DNA from: Lysobacterales bacterium | GTDB taxonomy: Bacteria > Pseudomonadota > Gammaproteobacteria > Xanthomonadales > Xanthomonadaceae | Length of the DNA: 9,453 bases | Reading direction: 5' to 3' | Assembly (NCBI GenBank): GCA_015655035.1 | Contig: JAATFS010000290.1 | Location: 1-9,453 of the forward strand | Shown here: positions 1 to 6,078 of the stretch, one piece after another | How the letters are laid out: each line of letters starts with the position of its first letter | Numbering within the stretch: position 1 is the first letter of the stretch | Made by a program: the position numbers and the translations under genes | The notes under the pieces: model-generated | The model's input: the letters and a program-made list of their open reading frames with translations, nothing else | What the model was told of the DNA's origin: nothing | Databases searched by the model: none

Positions 1-317
1 CCGGTCTTGGCGATGGTCTCGATGTAATCGGAGCGGTCCGCGTCGGCGCTGAATGCCTTGCGCAGTTGCGTGATCGCCTGCGTCACCACGTCGTTGGTCG
101 GCAGGCTGTCCGGCCATACCGCCGCCAGCAGTTCATCGCGTGATACGACCTGCCCGGGACGCGCCGCCAGCGTAGTGAGTACCGCCATCGCCTTCGGCGT
201 GAGCCGCCGTGGCCGCGCATTGCCGCCGGCCTGAATTTCGCGCAATGCGACATCGACGAAACATGCGCCGATACGCAGCCGTTGCGGCTGCGTGGATCCA
301 GGGGAAGCTGCGCTCAT
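1..317 (-). CDS. Winged-helix (OmpR/CadC-type) transcriptional regulator, N-terminal part only
   Basis: The visible 105 codons encode one winged helix-turn-helix DNA-binding domain of the Trans_reg_C type. Residues about 13-36 form the N-terminal beta-strands. The core starts at 'LTPKAMAVLTTLAARPGQ' (39-56) and continues through 'VVSRDELLAAVWPD' (57-70). The recognition-helix segment is 'TNDVVTQAITQLRKAF' (74-89), followed by the wing motif 'YIETIAKTG' (98-106). No receiver domain precedes it, so it is not a classical two-component response regulator. Xanthomonads have many proteins with this N-terminal domain followed by a membrane segment and TPR or WD40-like repeats, as in CadC and ToxR relatives. 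What follows here is outside the window, so the sensing part is unknown. The start is well fixed: an in-frame TAG lies directly before the ATG, and a TAGG ribosome-binding-like element sits about 7 bases upstream. It is co-oriented with thiC, but a 424-bp gap separates them. Confidence 0.85.
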   Translation of the reverse strand, partial: MSAASPGSTQPQRLRIGACFVDVALREIQAGGNARPRRLTPKAMAVLTTLAARPGQVVSRDELLAAVWPDSLPTNDVVTQAITQLRKAFSADADRSDYIETIAKT

Positions 318-458
318 CTATTGCCTAGCGTCTCGATCGAAAGCGGATTCCAGTGCGCAATCAACTGCGCGCGCCAACCAACCGCCAGATTCCGCAAAGC
401 ATTGCGTCGAACTGGGACAGCCATGTCAGCGCCGATGGATTTTAGCCTATGCCCTGCC

Positions 459-477
459 ACTTCCCGTCTCGGGAAGT
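459..477. repeat. Perfect 8-bp inverted repeat, possible operator or RNA hairpin
   Basis: The arms ACTTCCCG (459-466) and CGGGAAGT (470-477) are exact reverse complements around a 3-base TCT centre. Two readings are possible. As DNA, it lies 15 bp upstream of a TAAAAT hexamer (439-444, minus strand), where a -35 box for the regulator gene would be, so it could bind a regulator, perhaps that same protein. As RNA on the plus strand, it would be the first stem-loop of a short transcript ending at the 529-555 terminator. Sequence alone does not decide. Confidence 0.55.
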
Positions 478-528
478 CACGCATCAGGCTCTCTCTCGCC
501 GACGCATTCGAACGATACGTAACAATCT

Positions 529-555
529 TCGCGCCCCTCCGGGCGCGATTTTTTT
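529..555 (+). terminator. Strong intrinsic terminator without an associated gene
   Basis: The perfect 8-bp GC-rich stem TCGCGCCC (529-536) / GGGCGCGA (541-548) closes a CTCC loop and is followed directly by seven T (549-555). On the minus strand no T-run follows the stem, so it acts in the plus direction only. Both flanking genes run on the minus strand, so it ends some unannotated plus-strand transcript or insulates against antisense transcription. Confidence 0.85.
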
Positions 556-741
556 ATGTTTCGTTCATCGATGTGGAGAGCGCAGCCCCCTTACGCACCG
601 GCCACTTGGCTGCAATACCCCGTCCCGGCACCCCATCACCCGCGTCAGCTGGATGCGTCCCACGCTTGACTGCAACGGCTTGCGTGCTGTCTGGCAATGA
701 TGAATTTTAGTTAAGCGGCGCGGCCATCGGTGCGGGCCTGG

Positions 742-2616
742 CTACGCGCTGCGATAGACCTGCGCGCCTTCGGCCAGGAATTGCGCCGCCTTGTCGGCCA
801 TGCCGGTTGCCAGTGCCGCCTGCGCGTCCACCCCGTGCTGGGCCGCATAGTCGCGTACGTCCTGGGTGATCCGCATCGAGCAGAAATGCGGTCCGCACAT
901 CGAACAGAAGTGGGCCAGCTTGTGCGCGTCCTTGGGCAAGGTCTCGTCGTGGAATTCCTTGGCCTTCTCCGGATCCAGGCCGAGGTGGAACTGGTCTTCC
1001 CAGCGGAACTCGAATCGGGCCTTTGACAACGCGTTGTCACGCAGCTGCGCGCCGGGATGGCCCTTGGCCAGATCGGCGGCATGCGCGGCGATCTTGTAGG
1101 CCATGATGCCATCGCGCACGTCCTGGCGATTGGGCAGGCCCAGGTGCTCCTTCGGCGTCACGTAGCACAGCATCGCGGTACCGAACCAGCCGATCATCGC
1201 CGCACCGATCGCCGAGGTGATGTGGTCGTAGCCCGGCGCGATGTCGGTGGTGAGCGGTCCCAGCGTGTAGAACGGCGCTTCGCCACACTCGCGCAGCTGT
1301 TTGTCCATGTTTTCCTTGATCAACTGCATCGGGATGTGTCCCGGACCTTCGATCATGGTCTGCACATCGTGCTTCCACGCCCGCTGGGTCAACTCGCCCA
1401 GGGTTTCCAGTTCACCGAACTGCGCTGCATCGTTGGCATCGGCAATACAGCCCGGGCGCAGTCCATCGCCCAACGAAAAGGCCACGTCGTAGGCCTTCAT
1501 GATTTCGCAGATATCCTCGAAGTGGGTGTAGAGAAAGTTTTCCTTGTGATGCGCCAGGCACCACTTGGCCAGGATCGACCCCCCTCGCGAAACGATGCCG
1601 GTGACGCGCCCGGCGGTCAGCGGCACGTAGCGCAGCAGCACACCGGCATGGAGGGTGAAATAGTCCACGCCCTGCTCGGCTTGCTCGATCAAGGTGTCGC
1701 GGAAGATCTCCCAGGTCAGCTCCTCGGCGCGGCCGTCCACTTTTTCCAGCGCCTGGTAGATCGGCACGGTTCCGATCGGGACCGGCGAATTGCGGATGAT
1801 CCATTCGCGGGTCTCGTGGATGTGCTTGCCGGTGGATAGATCCATCACCGTGTCGCCCCCCCAGCGAATCGACCAGACCAGCTTCTCCACTTCCTCGGCG
1901 ATGCCCGAGGACACCGCGCTGTTGCCGATGTTGGCATTGATCTTGGTCAGGAAGTTGCGGCCGATGATCATCGGCTCGCTTTCCGGGTGGTTGATGTTGT
2001 TCGGCAGGATCGCGCGGCCGCGCGCGATCTCCTCGCGTACGAACTCGGCGGTGATCCGCCTGGGGATACTTGCGCCGAACGCGTCGCCCGGATGCTGCTT
2101 GAGCAGACGCGCATCGTGCACGGCGTCCAGCCGCTGGTTCTCGCGGATCGCGACGAATTCCATCTCCGGCGTAATGATGCCGCGCCGCGCGTAATGCATC
2201 TGGGTGACGTTGGCGCCGCCTATCGCACGCCGGGGCAGCTGCTTGCAGGGAAAGCGCACCGTCGCCAGCCGCGCATTGTGCTCGCGGCCGCGACCGAACT
2301 CGGAACTGAGCTGGGGCAACGCCTCGGTATCACCGCGCTGCTGGATCCAGGCCGCCCGCAGTGGAGACAGGCCCGCGCTCAGATCGATGGCGACGTCCGG
2401 ATCGGTGTAAGGACCGGATGTGTCATAGACGGTGATCGGAGCATTTTCCTCGCCACCGAACAGGGTGGGCGTACGCGTCAGCCCGATCTCGCGCATCGGC
2501 ACTCGGATATCGGCGCGCGTGCCCTCGACAAAAATCTTGCGCGACCCGGAGATGGGACGAGTAACGGTTTCCGATAGCGTCTGGGCCTGTTGCAGCAGCG
2601 GCGGCACGGCATTCAT
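742..2616 (-). CDS. thiC: Phosphomethylpyrimidine synthase ThiC (HMP-P synthase)
   Basis: ThiC is the radical-SAM enzyme that rearranges aminoimidazole ribotide into hydroxymethylpyrimidine phosphate, the pyrimidine half of thiamine, in the cytoplasm. The protein is 624 residues, a normal length for the long proteobacterial form. Recognisable segments are the N-terminal domain with 'SRKIFVEGTRADIRVPMREI' (25-44), 'DTSGPYTDP' (65-73), the barrel motifs 'GNSAVSSGI' (231-239), 'TLHAGVL' (321-327), 'SLGDGLRPGC' (381-390) and 'MIEGPGHIPM' (421-430), and the C-terminal cluster motif C-x2-C-x4-C at Cys571, Cys574 and Cys579. The start at 2616 is chosen because family similarity begins there and AGGA lies 8 bases upstream. 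An in-frame ATG at 2697 would add 27 residues translated from riboswitch-linked leader RNA and is unlikely. The gene stands alone, divergent from the TonB receptor, and is controlled by the TPP riboswitch and the SD-masking hairpin in its leader. Confidence 0.97.
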   Translation of the reverse strand: MNAVPPLLQQAQTLSETVTRPISGSRKIFVEGTRADIRVPMREIGLTRTPTLFGGEENAPITVYDTSGPYTDPDVAIDLSAGLSPLRAAWIQQRGDTEALPQLSSEFGRGREHNARLATVRFPCKQLPRRAIGGANVTQMHYARRGIITPEMEFVAIRENQRLDAVHDARLLKQHPGDAFGASIPRRITAEFVREEIARGRAILPNNINHPESEPMIIGRNFLTKINANIGNSAVSSGIAEEVEKLVWSIRWGGDTVMDLSTGKHIHETREWIIRNSPVPIGTVPIYQALEKVDGRAEELTWEIFRDTLIEQAEQGVDYFTLHAGVLLRYVPLTAGRVTGIVSRGGSILAKWCLAHHKENFLYTHFEDICEIMKAYDVAFSLGDGLRPGCIADANDAAQFGELETLGELTQRAWKHDVQTMIEGPGHIPMQLIKENMDKQLRECGEAPFYTLGPLTTDIAPGYDHITSAIGAAMIGWFGTAMLCYVTPKEHLGLPNRQDVRDGIMAYKIAAHAADLAKGHPGAQLRDNALSKARFEFRWEDQFHLGLDPEKAKEFHDETLPKDAHKLAHFCSMCGPHFCSMRITQDVRDYAAQHGVDAQAALATGMADKAAQFLAEGAQVYRSA

Positions 2617-2620
2617 GGCA

Positions 2621-2646
2621 TTCGTCCTGGCAATGGGCGGGACGAA
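2621..2646 (-). promoter_or_regulatory. Hairpin that buries the thiC ribosome binding site
   Basis: In the thiC leader RNA, TTCGTCC (2646-2640) is exactly complementary to GGACGAA (2627-2621), giving a 7-bp stem with a 12-base loop. The 3' arm contains most of the thiC Shine-Dalgarno AGGA (2628-2625), which lies 8 bases before the start codon. When formed, the hairpin should block ribosome entry. It is therefore the natural expression platform of the TPP riboswitch, implying control of translation rather than of termination; no terminator with a T-run is present between the aptamer and the start codon. Confidence 0.65.
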
Positions 2647-2701
2647 GCGGCGGCGCTCTACGAGGTCCGCGCACCACAGCGGGCGCGCGCATCCCATGTC
2701 G

Positions 2702-2788
2702 CGAAGCTTCCCTACGCCGGTATCAACCGGATCAGGTTCGAAGGGTCTATCTCAACCGCAGCCACATGGCCGCGGTACCCCCGCTTCA
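2702..2788 (-). promoter_or_regulatory. TPP riboswitch (THI element) of thiC
   Basis: The minus strand carries the conserved core of the thiamine pyrophosphate aptamer: UGAGA (2754-2750), then ACCCUU, ACCUGAUC, and GCGUAGGGAAGC. Helix P1 is GAAGC (2787-2783) with GCUUC (2707-2703). The P5-type stem is CCGG/CCGG around UUGAUA. The P2/P3 arm is ACCGC/GCGGU with an inner GCC/GGC capped by AUGU. The pair closing the UGAGA loop is A-U here rather than the usual G-C, with both partners changed together. Binding of TPP is expected to stabilise P1 and lower thiC expression. About 86 bases separate it from the start codon. Confidence 0.95.
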
Positions 2789-2790
2789 GT

Positions 2791-3112
2791 GGCAATTAGA
2801 TCACATCCCGTATTCCGGCACGCAAGCTGCTGCGTTCCCTACCAACCGTCGAAGGGAGATATCCGCAAGCATCGCGCTGCCGCCCTGCCTCGCAGCCCGC
2901 GAAGGTCGCCAGCCGACATATATGCCACCGGCAATAAAACGCTGCCGGTGCGCGGCAATCGATGCGCGGGCCGGGAAAACTGCAGCAAGATCAACTTGTT
3001 AATTTCTCGATAAGACCTCGTGCAGCCGTTGTTGCATCACTGCTCAAGGCGCGACCAGGGGAGCGGATCACGGCTCCTTATCCATCTAGAAATCCAGGGA
3101 TACAGCGCTCCA
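2791..3112. other. Divergent intergenic region, thiC leader to TonB receptor
   Basis: No credible gene lies here. It must hold the thiC promoter (minus) and the receptor promoter (plus). Candidate elements are weak: a minus-strand TATATG (around 2918-2923) without a good -35, and an A/T-rich plus-strand stretch with TTGTTAATTT around 2997-3006. An 8-bp inverted repeat lies at 2926-2950. The receptor's likely ribosome binding site is AGGGA at 3096-3100, 12 bases before its ATG, slightly far. Confidence 0.5.
2926..2950. repeat. 8-bp perfect inverted repeat between thiC and the receptor gene
   Basis: CACCGGCA (2926-2933) and TGCCGGTG (2943-2950) are exact reverse complements around the A/T-rich spacer ATAAAACGC. 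It lies next to the minus-strand TATATG hexamer, upstream of the riboswitch leader. It could be an operator for either divergent gene; neither strand has a T-run after it, so it is not a terminator. Confidence 0.45.
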
Positions 3113-5728
3113 ATGAATATCCAAACGCTTCGCCCGGCGCTTCGCCGTGGCTCGCTGGCGGTGGCCGTGTGCCTCTGCCTGTCCAACACCGCCGTCGCCC
3201 AGGACTCGGAAGTCTCGAAGGACGAACCCGCCACCACGCTGGATCGGATCGAGATCACCGGCTCGCGCATCAAGCGCGCAGACGTCGAAGGCGCACTACC
3301 GGTGACCGTCATCGGTCGCCAGGACATCGAAGTCAGCGGCCGTAGCACCGTGGCCGACCTGCTGCAGAGTTCCAGCTTCAACTCCTTCGGCTCGGCTACC
3401 CCAAACTCTGGCAGCTCCCAGCAGTCGTTCGCCGGTATCAGCCTGCGCGGCCTCGGCGAAGGCCGCACGTTGATCCTGATCGATGGCCGCCGCGCCGCCG
3501 TGTCGCCCCTGTCGGGTGAAGGCCAGGACCTGAGCTCGATCCCGGCCGCAGCGGTGGAGCGCATCGAGATCCTCACCGATGGCGCCTCGGCGATCTATGG
3601 CGCCGATGCCATCGGCGGCGTGGTCAACATCATCACCCGCCGGGACTTCGAGGGCTTCCAGATCAGCACCGGCGTGACCGACAACAAGTACGGCGGCGAT
3701 GCCTCCGAAGGCTCGGTTCTGTTCGGCACCACGGGTGAACGCGGCCGGATCATGGGCGGCATCTCCTATACCAACCAGAAAATCAGCTACGTCGCCGACT
3801 ACCCATGGTCGAGCAGCGTGGCCGGCTCGTCCTACTCCAACAACTACCTGAACGTGCTGACCGCCGCCGACGGCAGCAACGTTCCCGGCTCCAACCTGTA
3901 TACCAACGGCAGCAGCGCGGTGCCGGGTGGCTGCTCGGGTACGAACTTCTACGAAACCACCAGCAGCTCCGGGCGCACCAGTTGCCTGTACAACTATGTC
4001 GGCGACATGGCCGACACCGCCAGCATCAAGAACAAGAACCTGTTCCTGCGCTCGGAATACCAGTTGACCGACACCTGGACGCTGAACACCGACATCTACG
4101 TCAACAAGAAGCGCAGCATGAGCGTGTATGCGCCCGTGCCCGAGAGCATCTACGTCTCCGCCGACAGCCCCAACAACACCACCGGCCAGGCGGCCTACAT
4201 CAAGCATCGCTTCGCCGCACTGGGCAATCGCTACACCTACACCGACGAGAATGCCTACGACGTCAATCTCAGCCTGCACGGCCAGCTGACCGACAGCACC
4301 AGCGTGGAGTTCGGCTTGCGCAACAATGAATCGCGCGCCACCGTTACCGGCTACAACTACGTCAACATTCCGGTAGCCGAGCAGTATTTCGAATCCGGTG
4401 CCTACAACGCTTTTGATCCGTATTCCAATTCTGAGGAAGTGCTGGACGCGATGCGTACCACCACCGGCCGCGATACCTTCTACAAGCAGCAGGAAGTCAA
4501 CGCGCTGTTGAACACCGAGCTGTTCACCCTGCCCGGCGGCGTGTCCGCGCTGGCGGTCGGTGCCGAGCACAGCAAGCACGACTACCAGGACATCTACGAC
4601 CAGCAGTCCGCTGCCGGCAACGTGGGTGGATCGTCCGGCAACTCGGCCTGGGGCAGCCGCAACCTGACCTCGGTGTATGCCGAAATGAGCCTGCCGTTCC
4701 TGAGCAGCCTGTCGGCCGACCTGGCACTGCGCTATGACCGCTATTCCGACTTCGGCAACGCCACCTCGCCCAAGCTCTCGCTGCGCTACCAGCCGCTGGA
4801 CAACCTGACCTTCCGTGCCTCCTACGGCGAAGGCTTCCGCGCACCGACGCTACAGGCGCTCAACCAGCAGGATGCGTTCTCCGCCGACAGCGTCACCGAT
4901 GCGGCAACAGCAGTCGCCTATGGCCTGTCCTCCTCCAGCTCGATCCAGATCAATGGCTATCACGTCGCCAATCCGGGGTTGAAGGCCGAGGAGTCCAAGC
5001 AGTACAGCTTCGGCGTGGCCTATGACCCGTTCTCCTGGGCCAACCTGACCCTGGATTACTGGAATACCGAGATCAAGAACCAGATCAAGTGGTACAGCTC
5101 GCAGACCGTCATCGATCGCACCGCGCTCGGCCAGTTCCTGCCGGACAACCTGTATGTGGTGCGCAACAGCGATGGTTCGATCCAATCGGTCTATGCCGGC
5201 TACGGCAACGAAGGCCTGGTCAAGACCGACGGCATCGACCTGAATCTACGTACGCGTTTCGATCTCGGCGCGTGGGGCAAGCTCACGGCCGCGCTGCAAG
5301 GCACCTGGACCCATAGCTACAAGGTCGAGAGCCAGTACGACTCGGAGGAGTACATCGGCACCGAGGGCTACCCGGAATGGCGCGCCAACCTCAACACGCG
5401 CTGGGACCTTGGCGACTGGAGCTTTGCCTGGACGATGAACATGATCGGCTACGAGCCGGGCTACTACGTGGACTACTACGAAGGCGAGTATTCCTGCGCC
5501 GAACTCAAGGCCGAGGGCTATGTGCGTCGCTGCAGCGGGGCCTACATCACCCACGACGTACAGGCCAGCTACAACGCGCCGTGGAACGCCACCATTTCGC
5601 TCGGCGCCCGCAACCTGACCAACAAGGCGCCGGTGTACGACACCTCGTACTCGCCGACCAATTTCAACAGCGAGCTGTACAACGGCTACGGTCGTCAGCT
5701 GTACCTGCGCTACACCCAGAACTTCTGA
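3113..5728 (+). CDS. TonB-dependent outer membrane receptor, substrate unknown
   Basis: The gene encodes 871 residues. The signal peptide runs from 'MNIQTLRPALRRGSLAVAV' to 'NTAVA', with likely cleavage after Ala29. A TonB-box-like region 'DRIEITGSRIKR' (44-55) comes next. The plug domain covers about 61-178, with 'LRGLGEGRTLILIDGRR' (111-127), 'ERIEILTDGASAIYGADAIG' (149-168) and 'GVVNIITRR' (169-177). The remaining 690 or so residues are the beta-barrel, with the typical 'SYGEGFRAPT' segment and a terminal aromatic in 'YLRYTQNF', as outer membrane insertion requires. Two cysteine pairs lie in probable surface loops (near 'GGCSGTNF' and 'RTSC', and near 'YSCAELKAEGYVRRC'). Such receptors import siderophores, vitamins, sugars or peptides using the TonB-ExbB-ExbD complex. 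Nothing identifies the ligand, and no riboswitch or Fur-like box is evident. An in-frame ATG at 3020 would put 31 non-signal residues first, so 3113 is preferred. It stands alone with its own terminator. Confidence 0.93.
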   Translation: MNIQTLRPALRRGSLAVAVCLCLSNTAVAQDSEVSKDEPATTLDRIEITGSRIKRADVEGALPVTVIGRQDIEVSGRSTVADLLQSSSFNSFGSATPNSGSSQQSFAGISLRGLGEGRTLILIDGRRAAVSPLSGEGQDLSSIPAAAVERIEILTDGASAIYGADAIGGVVNIITRRDFEGFQISTGVTDNKYGGDASEGSVLFGTTGERGRIMGGISYTNQKISYVADYPWSSSVAGSSYSNNYLNVLTAADGSNVPGSNLYTNGSSAVPGGCSGTNFYETTSSSGRTSCLYNYVGDMADTASIKNKNLFLRSEYQLTDTWTLNTDIYVNKKRSMSVYAPVPESIYVSADSPNNTTGQAAYIKHRFAALGNRYTYTDENAYDVNLSLHGQLTDSTSVEFGLRNNESRATVTGYNYVNIPVAEQYFESGAYNAFDPYSNSEEVLDAMRTTTGRDTFYKQQEVNALLNTELFTLPGGVSALAVGAEHSKHDYQDIYDQQSAAGNVGGSSGNSAWGSRNLTSVYAEMSLPFLSSLSADLALRYDRYSDFGNATSPKLSLRYQPLDNLTFRASYGEGFRAPTLQALNQQDAFSADSVTDAATAVAYGLSSSSSIQINGYHVANPGLKAEESKQYSFGVAYDPFSWANLTLDYWNTEIKNQIKWYSSQTVIDRTALGQFLPDNLYVVRNSDGSIQSVYAGYGNEGLVKTDGIDLNLRTRFDLGAWGKLTAALQGTWTHSYKVESQYDSEEYIGTEGYPEWRANLNTRWDLGDWSFAWTMNMIGYEPGYYVDYYEGEYSCAELKAEGYVRRCSGAYITHDVQASYNAPWNATISLGARNLTNKAPVYDTSYSPTNFNSELYNGYGRQLYLRYTQNF

Positions 5729-5760
5729 AGCCAACCGGCCTTGGGATTCGTGCACCACCC

Positions 5761-5791
5761 AGCCCCGGCAATCGCCGGGGCTTTTGTTTGT
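5761..5791 (+). terminator. Intrinsic terminator of the TonB receptor gene
   Basis: The perfect 9-bp stem AGCCCCGGC (5761-5769) / GCCGGGGCT (5774-5782) has an AATC loop and is followed by TTTGTTTGTT. It starts 32 bases after the receptor stop codon. The minus strand lacks a T-run, so it does not terminate the convergent downstream gene. Confidence 0.92.
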
Positions 5792-5800
5792 TGCGCGGAG

Positions 5801-5825
5801 GTCGCAGCGGCCTGGCCGCTGCGAC
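5801..5825. repeat. 25-bp near-perfect palindrome after the receptor terminator
   Basis: The arms GTCGCAGCGGCC (5801-5812) and GGCCGCTGCGAC (5814-5825) are exact reverse complements around a single T. No T-run follows on either strand, so it is not a simple terminator. Possible roles are a dispersed palindromic repeat unit (REP-like), a protein binding site, or an RNA-stabilising hairpin. I do not recognise a named family, and it occurs once in this window. Confidence 0.6.
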
Positions 5826-5993
5826 ATCGGGCGGTATCCGCTACGAGGCACCTCATTTGTTCCGGCGCTGACACATGCGCGCCATGCCGCAACACAGGAG
5901 CGCCGCCCCTGGACACCTCCGGACAAACGAAGGTCATACCTGCTGCGTAGCCTGCGTTCATCGAATTACAACAATAAAGATCTCTCTCTCCCC

Positions 5994-6024
5994 TGCCGCC
6001 GAGTCACATCGGCGGCAATTTTTT
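5994..6024 (+). terminator. Second plus-strand intrinsic terminator, orphan
   Basis: The 9-bp perfect stem TGCCGCCGA (5994-6002) / TCGGCGGCA (6009-6017) has a GTCACA loop and is followed by ATTTTTT (6018-6024). The minus strand has no T-run after the stem, so it does not serve the minus-strand gene ending at 6079. The receptor gene already terminates 200 bases earlier. Either this is a back-up terminator shielding the convergent gene, or it ends a short independent transcript. The preceding bases contain AACAATAAAG (5970-5979) and a TCTCTCTC stretch, similar to the set-up before the 529-555 terminator. Confidence 0.85.
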
Positions 6025-6046
6025 GCCTGATGCAACGAGCCGGGAG

Positions 6047-6074
6047 GCCGGCGCGGGCAACCGCTGCCGCCGGC
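6047..6074 (-). other. Stem-loop just after the GGT-family gene, no T-run
   Basis: On the minus strand GCCGGCG (6074-6068) pairs with CGCCGGC (6053-6047), with a smaller GCA/TGC stem inside. It starts four bases after the stop codon of the gene ending at 6079. A competing stem, GAGCCGG (6076-6070) with CCGGCTC (6043-6037), overlaps it. No T-run follows, so it is not a standard intrinsic terminator; it may protect the 3' end of the mRNA. Confidence 0.4.
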
Positions 6075-6078
6075 TCCG

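Larger units (their letters stand above)
450..555 (+). ncRNA. Candidate small RNA upstream of an orphan terminator
   Basis: A strong plus-strand intrinsic terminator at 529-555 has no plus-strand gene in front of it. Upstream, 459-477 can form an 8-bp hairpin. Between the two is a linker with a CTCTCTCTC stretch (489-497) and an AACAAT motif (521-526) just before the terminator. A transcript starting near 450-458 would be about 100 nt with two stem-loops and an unstructured linker, a common layout for Hfq-type small RNAs. I cannot find a good plus-strand promoter; the nearest sequence, TAGCCT at 443-448, is poor. The 5' end is a guess and the call rests mainly on the terminator. Confidence 0.3.
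318..741. other. Intergenic region between regulator and thiC
   Basis: No convincing protein-coding gene lies here; the overlapping short reading frames have no recognisable motif. The region holds the regulator's 5' flank (a minus-strand TAAAAT -10-like hexamer at 439-444, about 115 bases before the regulator's start codon), a perfect inverted repeat at 459-477 and a plus-strand terminator at 529-555. I could not find an intrinsic terminator for thiC on the minus strand in 560-741. Confidence 0.6.

Noticed and set aside
282..710. 142-residue plus-strand frame across the gap left of thiC
   Set aside because: It overlaps the regulator start region and runs straight through the strong terminator at 529-555; no plausible ribosome binding site or motif.
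1057..1839. 260-residue plus-strand frame opposite thiC
   Set aside because: It lies entirely antisense to conserved ThiC barrel motifs and shows no family features of its own.
2617..2697. 27-residue N-terminal extension of ThiC from ATG 2697
   Set aside because: It would be translated from RNA directly adjoining the riboswitch and would run through the SD-masking hairpin. It has no ThiC similarity, and the start at 2616 has a well-placed AGGA.
3020..3112. 31-residue N-terminal extension of the receptor from ATG 3020
   Set aside because: It would place a non-hydrophobic, Arg-rich stretch before a normal Sec signal peptide; the start at 3113 gives a proper signal sequence.
3096..3112. Riboswitch or Fur box controlling the receptor gene
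   Set aside because: The receptor is divergent from the TPP riboswitch and lies outside that transcript; no Fur-like 19-bp AT-rich palindrome is visible upstream.
3296..4579. 427-residue minus-strand frame opposite the receptor gene
   Set aside because: It is the mirror of a highly G/C-biased coding region: its Val/Gly/Ala-rich composition reflects third-position GC, and it has no domain motif.
6037..6076. Terminator for the GGT-family gene
   Set aside because: The stems are strong, but no T-run follows on the minus strand, so I list it only as a stem-loop.
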